From Petrocella sp024636985 (GTDB taxonomy: Bacteria; Bacillota; Clostridia; Lachnospirales; Vallitaleaceae), in NCBI GenBank assembly GCA_024636985.1, contig JAGXFY010000029.1, forward strand, positions 33,942 through 97,941: a DNA stretch of 64,000 nucleotides. Reading direction: 5' to 3'. The translations under genes were made by a program, and so were the position numbers. Below the pieces are notes generated by a model. That model was not told the origin of the DNA and did no database searches. It saw only the letters and a program-made list of their open reading frames with translations. Shown here piece after piece: positions 17,616 to 26,602 of this stretch (position 1 is its first letter; every line of letters starts with the position of its first letter).

Positions 17616-19083
17616 TAAAAAGAAGTCTTTCACGCGTGAAGCCATCATTGGTTTGGGTGAAGACTCTTTTAGGAAAAACTATTACCCTGAATTACAAGAC
17701 CATCTTCTTGAACTTGAACGCATCAACAGTAGAAATAAAGCCTTGATCACAACCATCCCTGATATCTTACTGGTATCTGATGTCAAAGGTCATATTTCTC
17801 CCTTCAATGTCTCAAGGCTTAAGAATAATGAAATGATCCTAAGTATTATGAAGAATCAGGAACTGATTATGAAGCTTAGAGCCCTCGTTTCCGAAGTGGT
17901 TATATCTAGATTATTGATTACTTATGATTTTCAAATGGAAGTTGATCATAAAACTTTTTACTTTGAAGCACGCATCCATATATCCGCCTTCGATGAAGTC
18001 TTGATTATGATTCGTGATATGACCGATCGCATCACTTTAGAAAATCGTCTAAGAACCCTAGTTGATAAAGATAATCTTTGCAATGTCTACAATCGAAGGT
18101 ACTTTGAGTATTATCTGGCCGATTATAATATGCAGGAAATTATCAGCTTCACCATTGTTATCGTGGATATTGATGGGCTTAAGCTCATCAACGATACTCT
18201 TGGCCACTTATCCGGTGATCAGGTCATTGTTTCTGTTGCCGAGCTTATAGAAACAACCTTTAACCATTTTGGCATGATTTCTAGAATTGGTGGCGACGAA
18301 TTTGGTATTGTATTACAGGGTTTTTCTGCCAATGATATTGAAGGCTTTCTTGACACTCTAAAAGGATTGGTGAAAGAACATAACCAGGAGACTGAATCTG
18401 TTGAATTATCTCTGTCTTATGGATATGGTCACCATGAATCCGGTGTCTTAAATGTGGACTGGGTTTTTCAGGAAGCGGATAATAACATGTATCAGAATAA
18501 ACTGCTAAAGACCTCAAGTACTAAAAACAATCTTGTCAAAACGCTAATGAAAGCCTTAGAAGCAAAAGACTACATTACGGAGGGTCATGCAGACCGCATG
18601 GAGAAGTTGGCTACTATAATCGGGCATGAACTGAAGCTTCCCCAGAATATCATTGATCGCATTCAACTTCTAACCAAATTTCACGATATCGGCAAAGTTG
18701 GTATTCCAGATAGTATTTTGAAAAAAGCAGGAGCCCTTACACCTGACGAATGGAAAGTGATGTGCACCCACTGTAGTATTGGAGAACGTATTGCCAATGA
18801 ATCTACAGAGCTTAAAGATATCGCACACCTTATACTGAAACATCAAGAACGCTGGGATGGCAAAGGTTATCCTTTAGGACTGGTAGGTGAAGATATACCC
18901 CTTGAATGCCGTATTTTGGCTATTGTTGATACTTTTGATGCCATGACCAACGACCGGCCTTATAGAAAAGCATTGCCCATGCATGTCGCCATAGAAGAGA
19001 TCTCAAATCATGCCGGCACCCAATTCGATCCTGAATTGGTCAAAGTTTTTCATAAAGTTGTTTTTAAAGCTTACCCTCTATAA
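17593..19083 (+). CDS. PAS-GGDEF-HD-GYP cyclic di-GMP turnover protein
   Basis: The 496-residue protein has a PAS-like sensor region (about 45-150), a GGDEF diguanylate cyclase domain (about 155-310) with intact RIGGDEFG, and an HD-GYP phosphodiesterase domain (about 315-490) with EGHADRM, HDIGKVGIPD, CTHCSIGE and HQERWDGKGYP. The second His of the usual HHE is Gln, a variant seen in some members. Both synthesis and breakdown of cyclic di-GMP are possible. No membrane segment is seen. It overlaps the alcohol dehydrogenase gene by 23 bp, with GGAG upstream of ATG. Confidence 0.93.
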   Translation: MSKSYESDKKKSFTREAIIGLGEDSFRKNYYPELQDHLLELERINSRNKALITTIPDILLVSDVKGHISPFNVSRLKNNEMILSIMKNQELIMKLRALVSEVVISRLLITYDFQMEVDHKTFYFEARIHISAFDEVLIMIRDMTDRITLENRLRTLVDKDNLCNVYNRRYFEYYLADYNMQEIISFTIVIVDIDGLKLINDTLGHLSGDQVIVSVAELIETTFNHFGMISRIGGDEFGIVLQGFSANDIEGFLDTLKGLVKEHNQETESVELSLSYGYGHHESGVLNVDWVFQEADNNMYQNKLLKTSSTKNNLVKTLMKALEAKDYITEGHADRMEKLATIIGHELKLPQNIIDRIQLLTKFHDIGKVGIPDSILKKAGALTPDEWKVMCTHCSIGERIANESTELKDIAHLILKHQERWDGKGYPLGLVGEDIPLECRILAIVDTFDAMTNDRPYRKALPMHVAIEEISNHAGTQFDPELVKVFHKVVFKAYPL

Positions 19084-19116
19084 ACTTAATCTATTTATAA
19101 AGAAGTTTTTTTCAAT

Positions 19117-19170
19117 AAAGGGCATTTATAGTACAGTCGATTACCCTCGACAATGCTATAAATGCCCTTT
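19117..19170. terminator. Hairpin between convergent genes
   Basis: AAAGGGCATTTATAG (19117-19131) pairs with CTATAAATGCCCTTT (19156-19170); inside, TCGA pairs with TCGA. It touches the stop codon of the response regulator. There is no long T run, so it may work by RNA end protection as much as by termination. Confidence 0.7.
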
Positions 19171-19855
19171 ATGGCTTACTCTTAGAATCAAACTTATAGC
19201 CAACACGTACAACTGTATGAATCCCGTAGGCCTTATCTTTCAATTTCTTTCTAATTTTTTTAATATGGGTATCTACAACCCGAAAATCACCAAAATAATC
19301 ATATCCCCAAATGGTGTCCAATATCTGTTCTCTTGATAAAACCATACCATCATTTTCTATTAGATATACCAAGAGTTCGTATTCTTTGGGTGCAAGTTCA
19401 ATTTCATCGCCACTTATTTTCACTGTATAAGCATCTTTATTAATCTCAATGCCCATCTTTGATATGATATGCATCATACCACCGCGGCCTTCTTCCAATC
19501 GATTTTGCATCCTTTTAACTCTTGCTAACAGAACCTGCAAATTAACAGGCTTTGTCACATATTCATCCACACCCAATTCAAAACCAAGCAATTGATCGGA
19601 ATCATCGTCTCTCGCTGTTAACATAATAATACCTACATTAGACTCAGCCCTAATTCTTCGACAAACAGACCAACCATCCATTTTGGGCATCATAACATCC
19701 AGTATAATGATTTCGATATCATTATCTTCAAATACCTCTATGGCTTCCTTACCGTCAGCTGCTTCAAAAACCTTATAGCCCTCGTTTCTAAACGCTTTTG
19801 CCATGACTTCACGTATGACCGTTTCATCATCTACAATCAGTATCCTACCCTTCAC
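19169..19855 (-). CDS. OmpR/PhoB-type response regulator
   Basis: The 228-residue protein has a receiver domain (about 1-115) with acidic pocket DDE at 9-11, phosphoacceptor Asp in IIILDVMMPKMDGW (about residue 54), Thr in IMLTARDDD and Lys in YVTKPVN. A winged-helix DNA-binding domain follows (about 130-225: LAPKEYELLVYLIEN...ILDTIWGYDYFGD...VVDTHIKKIRKKL). No sensor kinase gene is adjacent, so it is an orphan in this window. Two tandem TIR elements occupy its upstream region. Confidence 0.95.
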   Translation of the reverse strand: MKGRILIVDDETVIREVMAKAFRNEGYKVFEAADGKEAIEVFEDNDIEIIILDVMMPKMDGWSVCRRIRAESNVGIIMLTARDDDSDQLLGFELGVDEYVTKPVNLQVLLARVKRMQNRLEEGRGGMMHIISKMGIEINKDAYTVKISGDEIELAPKEYELLVYLIENDGMVLSREQILDTIWGYDYFGDFRVVDTHIKKIRKKLKDKAYGIHTVVRVGYKFDSKSKP

Positions 19856-19940
19856 ATCCCCACCCCCAAGTGATCCATGTCTTATAGAATATTATATCGT
19901 ATTTTTATATATATTACAATAATTTAGTAGACATATGTAT

Positions 19941-20056
19941 GGTTAAAGTGTCAAAACAATATAGTTGAACTATCATTAAAATACATAGTTACAAATGTAT
20001 CTATGTAATCTATTTATTTTAATGAACTAGAGAAACTTTGTTTTGATACTTTAACC
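19941..20056. repeat. TIR element family, copy B
   Basis: It begins GGTTAAAGTGTCAAAAC and ends GTTTTGATACTTTAACC, near-perfect terminal inverted repeats of 17 bp. The interior includes ATATAGTTGAACT and CATAGTTACAAATGTA. It is followed directly by copy C in the same orientation, with the junction sequence AGGAGTGTT repeated after each copy. Confidence 0.8.
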
Positions 20057-20060
20057 AGGA

Positions 20061-20171
20061 GTGTTAAAACTATATAGTTGAACTTTCACATACAATATAT
20101 AGTTACGAATGTACCAAGGTAATCTATTTATTATATTGGACCTAAAGAAACTTTGTTTTGACACTTTAACC
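20061..20171. repeat. TIR element family, copy C (tandem with copy B)
   Basis: It begins GTGTTAAAACTATATAGTTG and ends GTTTTGACACTTTAACC, followed by AGGAGTGTT as after copy B. It ends 7 bp from the mutY stop codon. Copies B and C together fill most of the 323-bp gap between mutY and the response regulator. Confidence 0.8.
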
Positions 20172-20178
20172 AGGAGTG

Positions 20179-21210
20179 TTATTTTAACAATTTAAGAAAG
20201 GCTGTTGGTAATGGATAATTGCTAATAGCTTCCGGGTGAATCCATACCACTTCCGGATCTTCAATTATGGGGATAGACCTTGGTTTGTACCTAATCAAAG
20301 TCATCTCCCATATTAAATGTGTAAAAATATGTTTTTTTGTTGTTATGATTACTTCTTCCGTGACATATAAGCCATAGTTGTCCTCCAAATAGGCCATCAT
20401 TTCCTTTGATCCATGGTCTTCTTTGACCTCTACAACAGGAAATCCCCAAAGATTGGCCAATAAACCTTCAGTGCCTCGCTTTTCTATCAATAACAGATCT
20501 TCAAATATGACATAGGCAACCATCATTTTTTTTACTACTTTTTTAGCTTTTGGTGTTTTTATCGGCAAACTGTTTTGACTATTTTTTTCTCTTGCTATAC
20601 AAACTTTGTAAACCGGACAAATCTCACATCTGGGATTTTTCGGTACACAAATCAAGGCCCCGAGTTCCATAAGGGCCTGATTATAGTCTCTGACATCTTC
20701 CGGCAAGTCCTCCGAAACCATCGCTTCAATTTTCTTTTTTGTAGCCTGTTTTCCTACGTCTTCTTCAATATTATAGAGCCTTGAATAAACACGTAGTACA
20801 TTTCCGTCAACGGCAGGTATCTTGATATCAAAGGCAATACTTGCTATAGCACCTGCTGTATAAGGACCGATGCCGGGTAAGCCAATTATTTCCTCATAAG
20901 TTCTCGGGAAAACACCATCGTAATTTTGTGTGACAACACGGGCACATTGCATCAACCGTTTGGCTCTTGAATAGTACCCAAGGCCTTCCCATAATTTGTA
21001 GACATCATCTTCCGACGCCTTAGAAAGGCTTGTTATATCCGGATAGGTTTCAAGAAAGCGATTATAATAAGTGATGACTGTTGCCACTTGTGTTTGCTGA
21101 CACATAATCTCAGAAAGCCATATTTTATAAGGTTCTCTTGTCATACGCCATGGTAATTTCCTATGATTTTGCTTATACCATTTTAGCAATGATGCCTGTA
21201 ATGTCTTCAT
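20179..21210 (-). CDS. mutY: A/G-specific adenine glycosylase
   Basis: The 343-residue protein removes adenine mispaired with 8-oxoguanine. It has the helix-hairpin-helix LPGIGPYTAGAIAS, the catalytic Asp in AVDGNVLRV, and an iron-sulfur cluster of four Cys spaced C-x6-C-x2-C-x5-C (ICVPKNPRCEICPVYKVC). The C-terminal NUDIX-like domain (about 225-343) recognises 8-oxoguanine. Length matches MutY. It lies 17 bp downstream of the FAD oxidoreductase gene and is likely in the same transcript. Confidence 0.97.
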   Translation of the reverse strand: MKTLQASLLKWYKQNHRKLPWRMTREPYKIWLSEIMCQQTQVATVITYYNRFLETYPDITSLSKASEDDVYKLWEGLGYYSRAKRLMQCARVVTQNYDGVFPRTYEEIIGLPGIGPYTAGAIASIAFDIKIPAVDGNVLRVYSRLYNIEEDVGKQATKKKIEAMVSEDLPEDVRDYNQALMELGALICVPKNPRCEICPVYKVCIAREKNSQNSLPIKTPKAKKVVKKMMVAYVIFEDLLLIEKRGTEGLLANLWGFPVVEVKEDHGSKEMMAYLEDNYGLYVTEEVIITTKKHIFTHLIWEMTLIRYKPRSIPIIEDPEVVWIHPEAISNYPLPTAFLKLLK

Positions 21211-21227
21211 ATGCCCGCCTTTTGATG

Positions 21228-22688
21228 TTACTCATCTATCTCGTTCTTCTTTATTTCTTTATAAAACCAACGGCTTTCTCTATGTGGTAATGTGGATGAA
21301 CCACCTCCACGTTTTGGTACTTCTTCTACAGGTATGTTCAATTCTCTGGCAATGATTGCTGCAACCCTTGGACCGCAATATGCACCTTGACATAAGCCCA
21401 TACCGGCTCTTACTCTTCGCTTCATACTATCGATTGAATTGACGGGAATGCCACGGTGTATGGCATCTACAATTTCTGCCTCTGTTACATTCTCACACCT
21501 GCATACAATGTGCTTTTTAGGATCTTCTGCTTCTGTTGAACCATCAAAATCTTCATTTTTCTTAATGAACGTTGGCTTTCTATTGGGATTAAAATTAGGA
21601 TTAGGCTTCAGTTCATATCCCATAGATTTTATGATTTCTATGACTTCTAATCCAATTGCTGGTGAAGAAGTCAAACCTGGTGATTCTATACCTGCAACAT
21701 TAATAAAATTCTTGACTGTACTTTCCTCAATTATGAAATCATGTCGATCGCTTGTTGCTCTTATACCGGAAAAGGATGTTAGGGTTTTTTTGAGATCAAA
21801 GTCTGCAACACTTTTTCTCGCCTGCTTAACGATATAAGTTAATGCCTCAAGCGTTGTACCAACATCCGAAGCTTCACTTACCTCTTGAGCATTTGGCCCA
21901 AGCATTAGATTACCATGATATGTCCTTGTTACCAGTATCCCTTTACCTGCTTTGGTTGGACATTGGAACAATACCTTATTGGCTAGATAGCCTTGATTTT
22001 TATTTAATAATATATATTCGCCACGTCTTGGGATAATCTTAAAATTATCCGCACCCACAAATCCAGCAACCATATTACTATAAGCACCTGCTGCATTTAT
22101 GACCACCTTGCCTTCATACATTGCATCTATCGTCGAAACCTTGAAGATATCACCTTTTTCAATACTAACCACTTCTGCATTCAGTTTAATATCCACACCA
22201 TTAGCCACTGCATTTTCAGCTAGAGCTATGGTTAATTCAAAAGGCGATGTAATCCCCGATGATGGGCAATAAAGCGCCCCTTTCACTTCCGGGTTCACAT
22301 ATGGCTCCATTTTCATAACCTGATCATGGTCCAATATGACCAAATCATGTATGTCATTTGTGATACCACGTTCTACAAGTTCATTGAGCGTCTCAAATTC
22401 TTCCTCTTCAAAAGCCATAACTAAACTGCCACACATCTCAAGACCAAAATGGAGCTCGGACTCCAACTGCTCAAACATACGATTGCCTTTTCGACACATT
22501 TTTGCTTTAACGGTTCCGGGCTTATCATCAAAACCACCGTGGACAATACCACTGTTTGCTTTTGAGGCACCACATGTTACATCATTTTCTTTCTCAAGAA
22601 GCAAAACTTTAACATTATACCTTGAAAGCTCTCTTGCAATGGTTGAACCGATGACGCCGGCTCCAATAATTATATAATCGTACATCAT
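21228..22688 (-). CDS. FAD-dependent oxidoreductase with C-terminal BFD-type [2Fe-2S] domain
   Basis: The 486-residue protein has an N-terminal FAD site (IIIGAGVIGSTIARELSRY), a DAO-type fold over about 1-370, and a C-terminal bacterioferritin-associated-ferredoxin-like domain with Cys in VCRCENVTE and MGLCQGAYCGP. This layout matches GlpA-like glycerol-3-phosphate dehydrogenases and related amino acid or hydroxy acid dehydrogenases of anaerobes. Without glpK or other glycerol genes nearby, the substrate remains open. Two adjacent ATG codons follow AGGAGG; either could be used. Confidence 0.9.
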   Translation of the reverse strand: MMYDYIIIGAGVIGSTIARELSRYNVKVLLLEKENDVTCGASKANSGIVHGGFDDKPGTVKAKMCRKGNRMFEQLESELHFGLEMCGSLVMAFEEEEFETLNELVERGITNDIHDLVILDHDQVMKMEPYVNPEVKGALYCPSSGITSPFELTIALAENAVANGVDIKLNAEVVSIEKGDIFKVSTIDAMYEGKVVINAAGAYSNMVAGFVGADNFKIIPRRGEYILLNKNQGYLANKVLFQCPTKAGKGILVTRTYHGNLMLGPNAQEVSEASDVGTTLEALTYIVKQARKSVADFDLKKTLTSFSGIRATSDRHDFIIEESTVKNFINVAGIESPGLTSSPAIGLEVIEIIKSMGYELKPNPNFNPNRKPTFIKKNEDFDGSTEAEDPKKHIVCRCENVTEAEIVDAIHRGIPVNSIDSMKRRVRAGMGLCQGAYCGPRVAAIIARELNIPVEEVPKRGGGSSTLPHRESRWFYKEIKKNEIDE

Positions 22689-22825
22689 ACTACCTCCTTT
22701 TAACTGCGAACCCTTTTCATTTAATCATATCATATGATTTCCTATTATGGAAGTCAGTTTTCAATCTAAGGTGCAGTATTTTGTATAGTCAAGAGGTCAA
22801 TTTCTTCATTTTTATCTTGGATGCA

Positions 22826-23710
22826 CTACAGAAAATATTTTTTTATGACTTCGGCTACGCCGTTTTCTTCATTTGTTAATGTCACCTCATCTGCCACAGC
22901 TTTAATTTGATCAATGGCATTCCCCATCGCTATACCAAGACCTGCATATTCAATCATATGTAAGTCATTGCCCGAATCGCCGACACATATAATTTCTTCC
23001 CTATTTATGCCATATACCTGGGCAACTTTTTGAACACCAACAGCTTTGTTACAACTTTTATGCAAGATTTCTAAAGTGAACGGCATAGGCTGAACGATGG
23101 TATAATTCTCCAAGATATGTTTGGGGAATCGCCAAGTTTCCATAAGAATCTCAGGATTATACGCTATTTTTTCACGCATCTCGACAGAATCAAGTTGTAT
23201 GGTCGGAAAGTATCGAATCATGTCTTCTTTCATAACCGGTCCCTCATTAATAAGACTAACCTTAAAAACTTCAATCGCCTTATCCATTTCGTGAAAGTTC
23301 ATTACTTTCAACTCTATGTCGTTAGCAATCGCATCATAGTGGCTATATAAATTATCTTGGTGAACCAAGATGTTATCTTTGGTATAGGCACTCATATCAA
23401 GATCAAAGGTCTCACATAGATCAAGTAAAGCTAATAGATCTTCATGTTCAATTGGAACTTCATGAAGGATGTTATCGCTTTTATTCTCAACGGTTAAAGA
23501 TCCACTACAAGTAATGGAATAAAAACCTTCTAGATTTGTACCTAGTAATTTAAGATATCTAGACATACCTTGGTAAGCTCTTCCTGAGGCCAGAACAACT
23601 TTAATACCACGGTCTACAATTTCTTTTATTGCCACAATATTTTCTTTTGATATCTCTTGCCTTTCATTAAGCAACGTACCATCCATATCCAGTACAAGCA
23701 TTTTGTACAT
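22826..23710 (-). CDS. Cof-type HAD phosphatase
   Basis: The 294-residue protein starts MYKMLVLDMDGTLLN, the HAD nucleophile motif DxDGT, followed by motif II ASGR and motif IV GDSGNDLHMIEYAGLGIAMGNA. It is a type IIB cap HAD of the Cof/YidA group, predicted to dephosphorylate sugar phosphates or flavin mononucleotide. The start is the ATG at 23710, after AGGAAAGG; the longer reading frame adds 24 residues without a ribosome site. Confidence 0.93.
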   Translation of the reverse strand: MYKMLVLDMDGTLLNERQEISKENIVAIKEIVDRGIKVVLASGRAYQGMSRYLKLLGTNLEGFYSITCSGSLTVENKSDNILHEVPIEHEDLLALLDLCETFDLDMSAYTKDNILVHQDNLYSHYDAIANDIELKVMNFHEMDKAIEVFKVSLINEGPVMKEDMIRYFPTIQLDSVEMREKIAYNPEILMETWRFPKHILENYTIVQPMPFTLEILHKSCNKAVGVQKVAQVYGINREEIICVGDSGNDLHMIEYAGLGIAMGNAIDQIKAVADEVTLTNEENGVAEVIKKYFL

Positions 23711-23804
23711 GATTGTCACAACCTTTCCTTTTTTGACCCTACTATGATTATAATGGGAAATACCCAATTTTACTAGATGCATTGGTTCGTAGATTTATAT
23801 ACGT

Positions 23805-23837
23805 AAAAAGGACAGCAATCCGAGCGCTGTCCTTTTT
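23805..23837. terminator. Hairpin in the gap between the helicase and HAD genes
   Basis: AAAAAGGACAGC (23805-23816) pairs perfectly with GCTGTCCTTTTT (23826-23837). It can terminate in either direction; the helicase gene upstream is the likely user. The rest of the 359-bp gap (23711-24069) has AT-rich sequence and a G-run near 23900 but no gene that I can support. Confidence 0.75.
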
Positions 23838-24069
23838 GGGAGAAGGTATTTATATTATTTCTTATGGGGTGTAGTAAAACTATATATAAATGTATGGCGG
23901 GGGTTTTACAAGAATTATTATAGCATCTGACTAGGATTAAGTCTGCCCAAAGAAAAAAAAGTTTTTTTGAATTAATTGTAGGTTTTGACGATGTCCTTAT
24001 GAATATTATTAAGAGACAAGAAAAAAATATATGTATAATGTATACAAAGCAACATGGTTTTTGACATGG

Positions 24070-26433
24070 TTACGATTTGTTCACATTCTCTTCATTCCAA
24101 AAAGTTTCTAACACAGCATACAGATCCTCTTTTTTATTAACCGTCTTATAATGCGACCATTCAAGAGGAAATAATGTCTTATATTGATGACTGGCAAAAC
24201 GTTCATCCAATAAAACCACCACGCCCTTGTCATGTACCGACCTTATAACCCTTCCGGCTGCCTGAAGAACCTTATTCATACCCGGATAGACATAAGCGTA
24301 ATCAAACCCTTTTTGACCAAAATGTGCCTTGATCAAATCATTTTCATAACAGATCATCGGCAAACCTACACCCACAATTAAAACACCAATCAGTCGGTTC
24401 CCCACCAAATCAATGCCTTCAGAGAACATACCACCCAAAACAGAAAAAGCGATTAAAGAACGATCTCTGGGTTTTTCAAAAGACTGAATAAAGGCTTCTT
24501 TTGCATCTTCTGTCAGGCCTCTTTCCTGGTAGAGTAGGTCAAACTCTTCTTCAACTTTCTTTGAAAAGACTAAATCATTTAATACATCTTCCATATATTT
24601 ATAGGATGGGAAAAAAACCAAATAGTTTCCTTTTTTCTCTCTAGCAATGGTCATAATATGTTCCCCAATGGGCCTAATTGAGCTATCACGGTTCTGATAC
24701 TTGGTCGAAATAGATCGGTCAATTACCAGACCCAATTTATCACTATCAAAAGGTGACGATAACATCATACCAAAATTCTCTTTATTACCACCCAACAAAT
24801 CCATATAGTAGGACATCGGCAAAAGGGTAGCGGAAAAGAAAATGACACCTTTCATATCAAGGGTTGCCATCCTTATATTGTCACTAGGATCCATACAATA
24901 CAAGTGTATTCTTAGATTATTACCTTTCTTCTCATAAGTGGTGATATACTTTTCACTGTATAATTCTGTTTTCTTGACATAATCATAGGCCATGAAGAAA
25001 AAATCCAAAAGTATATCCATATATTGCCAATTTTGATGTTCTTTGAAGATTTTCTCAGTTCTATAGATAATGGTTCTAAGATCATCTTCAATATCATAAG
25101 GCATATCTTTTGTCTCAAATCTTAAATGCTCATAGTCTTCACAAGCTTTTCTGTAATGCAACATCTTCTGGTTTAACCTCGTCATGTACTTGTAAAGCCT
25201 AGCGTCTAAATCCTTAACCTTACGTCGTAATTCTAGAATCTGATCTTTTTCAAGAACAGCAGAGTACATGGACCTTCCTCGGTCAACAAGGTTATGGGCT
25301 TCGTCAATCAATAAGGTGTAACCACCGGAACCTTCTACAAAAAACCTTTGTAGCTTAGCGCTGGGGTCAAAGACATAATTATAATCGCAAACAATCACTT
25401 CACAAAACAATGCCAAATCCAAAGATAATTCATAGGGACAAACCTGATGCAGCCTAGCAAAGCTTTCGATTACGTCCCGTGTATAACAATCCGTCGCCTT
25501 AAAAGCCGCTTCAATAGCCACGTTCACCCGGTCATAATGGCCTAAGGCATAGGGACAATCCTCTTTGTTACACTTAGTCACCTCATTAAGGCATATTTTC
25601 TCTTTGGCTGTTATCGTGACCCTTTTTAATACCATACCTTGGTCTTCCAGTAAGTTCAGTGTTTGATTGGCCACTTCCTTACCAATGGTTTTTGCTGTTA
25701 GATAAAATATCTTTTTTGTCTTTTTCTCACCTAAAGCTTTGATAGCAGGAAATAACGTTGCGATGGTTTTGCCAATCCCTGTTGGTGCTCTTGAAAAAAG
25801 CTTCTGACCTTCTATAATGGTTTTGTAAACACCATGCATAAGTTGCTTTTGACCTTTACGGTAGGTCGGGAAAGGATACATCATGCATCCAACACTTTCT
25901 AAGCATCTTTCCTTGAATCTCTCCAAGCTAAGTGCCCATTTGGCATAACGGCCCAGTATGTCATAATAAAAGACTTCAAGGTCTTCTATGGTCTCATAGG
26001 AGGTAAAATGCCGCACATTATAGTCTTCCAACTCGATGTAAGTCAGTCTACATGTAACACCCATGAGCTGATTTTGAAGGGCATAGATATAACCATACAT
26101 TTTGACCTGTGCCCAGTGCATAATATTGTTACCTTTGATTAGGTGAAGGGGCATACCTGTGGATTTGATTTCATCAATAACGATTATACCGTCCTCTTCA
26201 AAAAGACCATCCATACGACCGGTAATGGTAAAATCGATTTGATCCACTTGACATATATGAACCAACTTAACTTCAACAAGGTAGTCATCCTTTTGAGCCT
26301 TCTGAAACTTTTGATGGGCTCTGGTACCATCAACCGCTCTGGTGCTTGAGAGTGCAACGGATTCAATACTCCCGCCTCTTAGGATATAATCAATTATATT
26401 TCTCACTGAAACCTGAATCTCGTACTGGGCCAT
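24070..26433 (-). CDS. DinG/Rad3-type iron-sulfur helicase with N-terminal nuclease-like domain
   Basis: The roughly 787-residue protein has an N-terminal PD-(D/E)XK-like region (about 30-150) with GRMDGLFEEDG, IDEIKST and WAQVKMYGY, resembling Cas4/RecB-type nuclease motifs. It continues into a superfamily 2 XPD-like helicase: Walker A RAPTGIGKT, four Cys of the iron-sulfur region (KICLNEVTKC, DCPYALG, ATDCYTR, HQVCPYE), DEAHNL, and the C-terminal motif QAAGRVIRS. It probably unwinds and trims DNA in repair. The start at 26433 follows GGTGAAAACT; TTG/GTG starts lie a few codons upstream. Confidence 0.88.
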   Translation of the reverse strand: MAQYEIQVSVRNIIDYILRGGSIESVALSSTRAVDGTRAHQKFQKAQKDDYLVEVKLVHICQVDQIDFTITGRMDGLFEEDGIIVIDEIKSTGMPLHLIKGNNIMHWAQVKMYGYIYALQNQLMGVTCRLTYIELEDYNVRHFTSYETIEDLEVFYYDILGRYAKWALSLERFKERCLESVGCMMYPFPTYRKGQKQLMHGVYKTIIEGQKLFSRAPTGIGKTIATLFPAIKALGEKKTKKIFYLTAKTIGKEVANQTLNLLEDQGMVLKRVTITAKEKICLNEVTKCNKEDCPYALGHYDRVNVAIEAAFKATDCYTRDVIESFARLHQVCPYELSLDLALFCEVIVCDYNYVFDPSAKLQRFFVEGSGGYTLLIDEAHNLVDRGRSMYSAVLEKDQILELRRKVKDLDARLYKYMTRLNQKMLHYRKACEDYEHLRFETKDMPYDIEDDLRTIIYRTEKIFKEHQNWQYMDILLDFFFMAYDYVKKTELYSEKYITTYEKKGNNLRIHLYCMDPSDNIRMATLDMKGVIFFSATLLPMSYYMDLLGGNKENFGMMLSSPFDSDKLGLVIDRSISTKYQNRDSSIRPIGEHIMTIAREKKGNYLVFFPSYKYMEDVLNDLVFSKKVEEEFDLLYQERGLTEDAKEAFIQSFEKPRDRSLIAFSVLGGMFSEGIDLVGNRLIGVLIVGVGLPMICYENDLIKAHFGQKGFDYAYVYPGMNKVLQAAGRVIRSVHDKGVVVLLDERFASHQYKTLFPLEWSHYKTVNKKEDLYAVLETFWNEENVNKS

Positions 26434-26542
26434 AGTTTTCACCAACAATCATTTGCTATTCTAAGGATATTTTTCCAACATGGTTCTTTTATTCATACTG
26501 ATTTAACCATTATACCAAATATACGTTCCCCTGAAAAGCATT

Positions 26543-26583
26543 TGTGGCAATCAAGAGCGTTGTCTCCTGATTGCCACATTTTT
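26543..26583. terminator. Rho-independent terminator between the helicase and GH1 genes
   Basis: TGTGGCAATCA (26543-26553) pairs perfectly with TGATTGCCACA (26568-26578), with TTTTT after it on the plus strand. It lies 20 bp downstream of the end of the beta-glucoside operon. Confidence 0.75.
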
Positions 26584-26602
26584 AGTCCTATCTTCTATTG
26601 TT

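Noticed and set aside
21439..21837. 132-residue open frame opposite the FAD oxidoreductase
   Set aside because: Antisense shadow of a well-supported gene.
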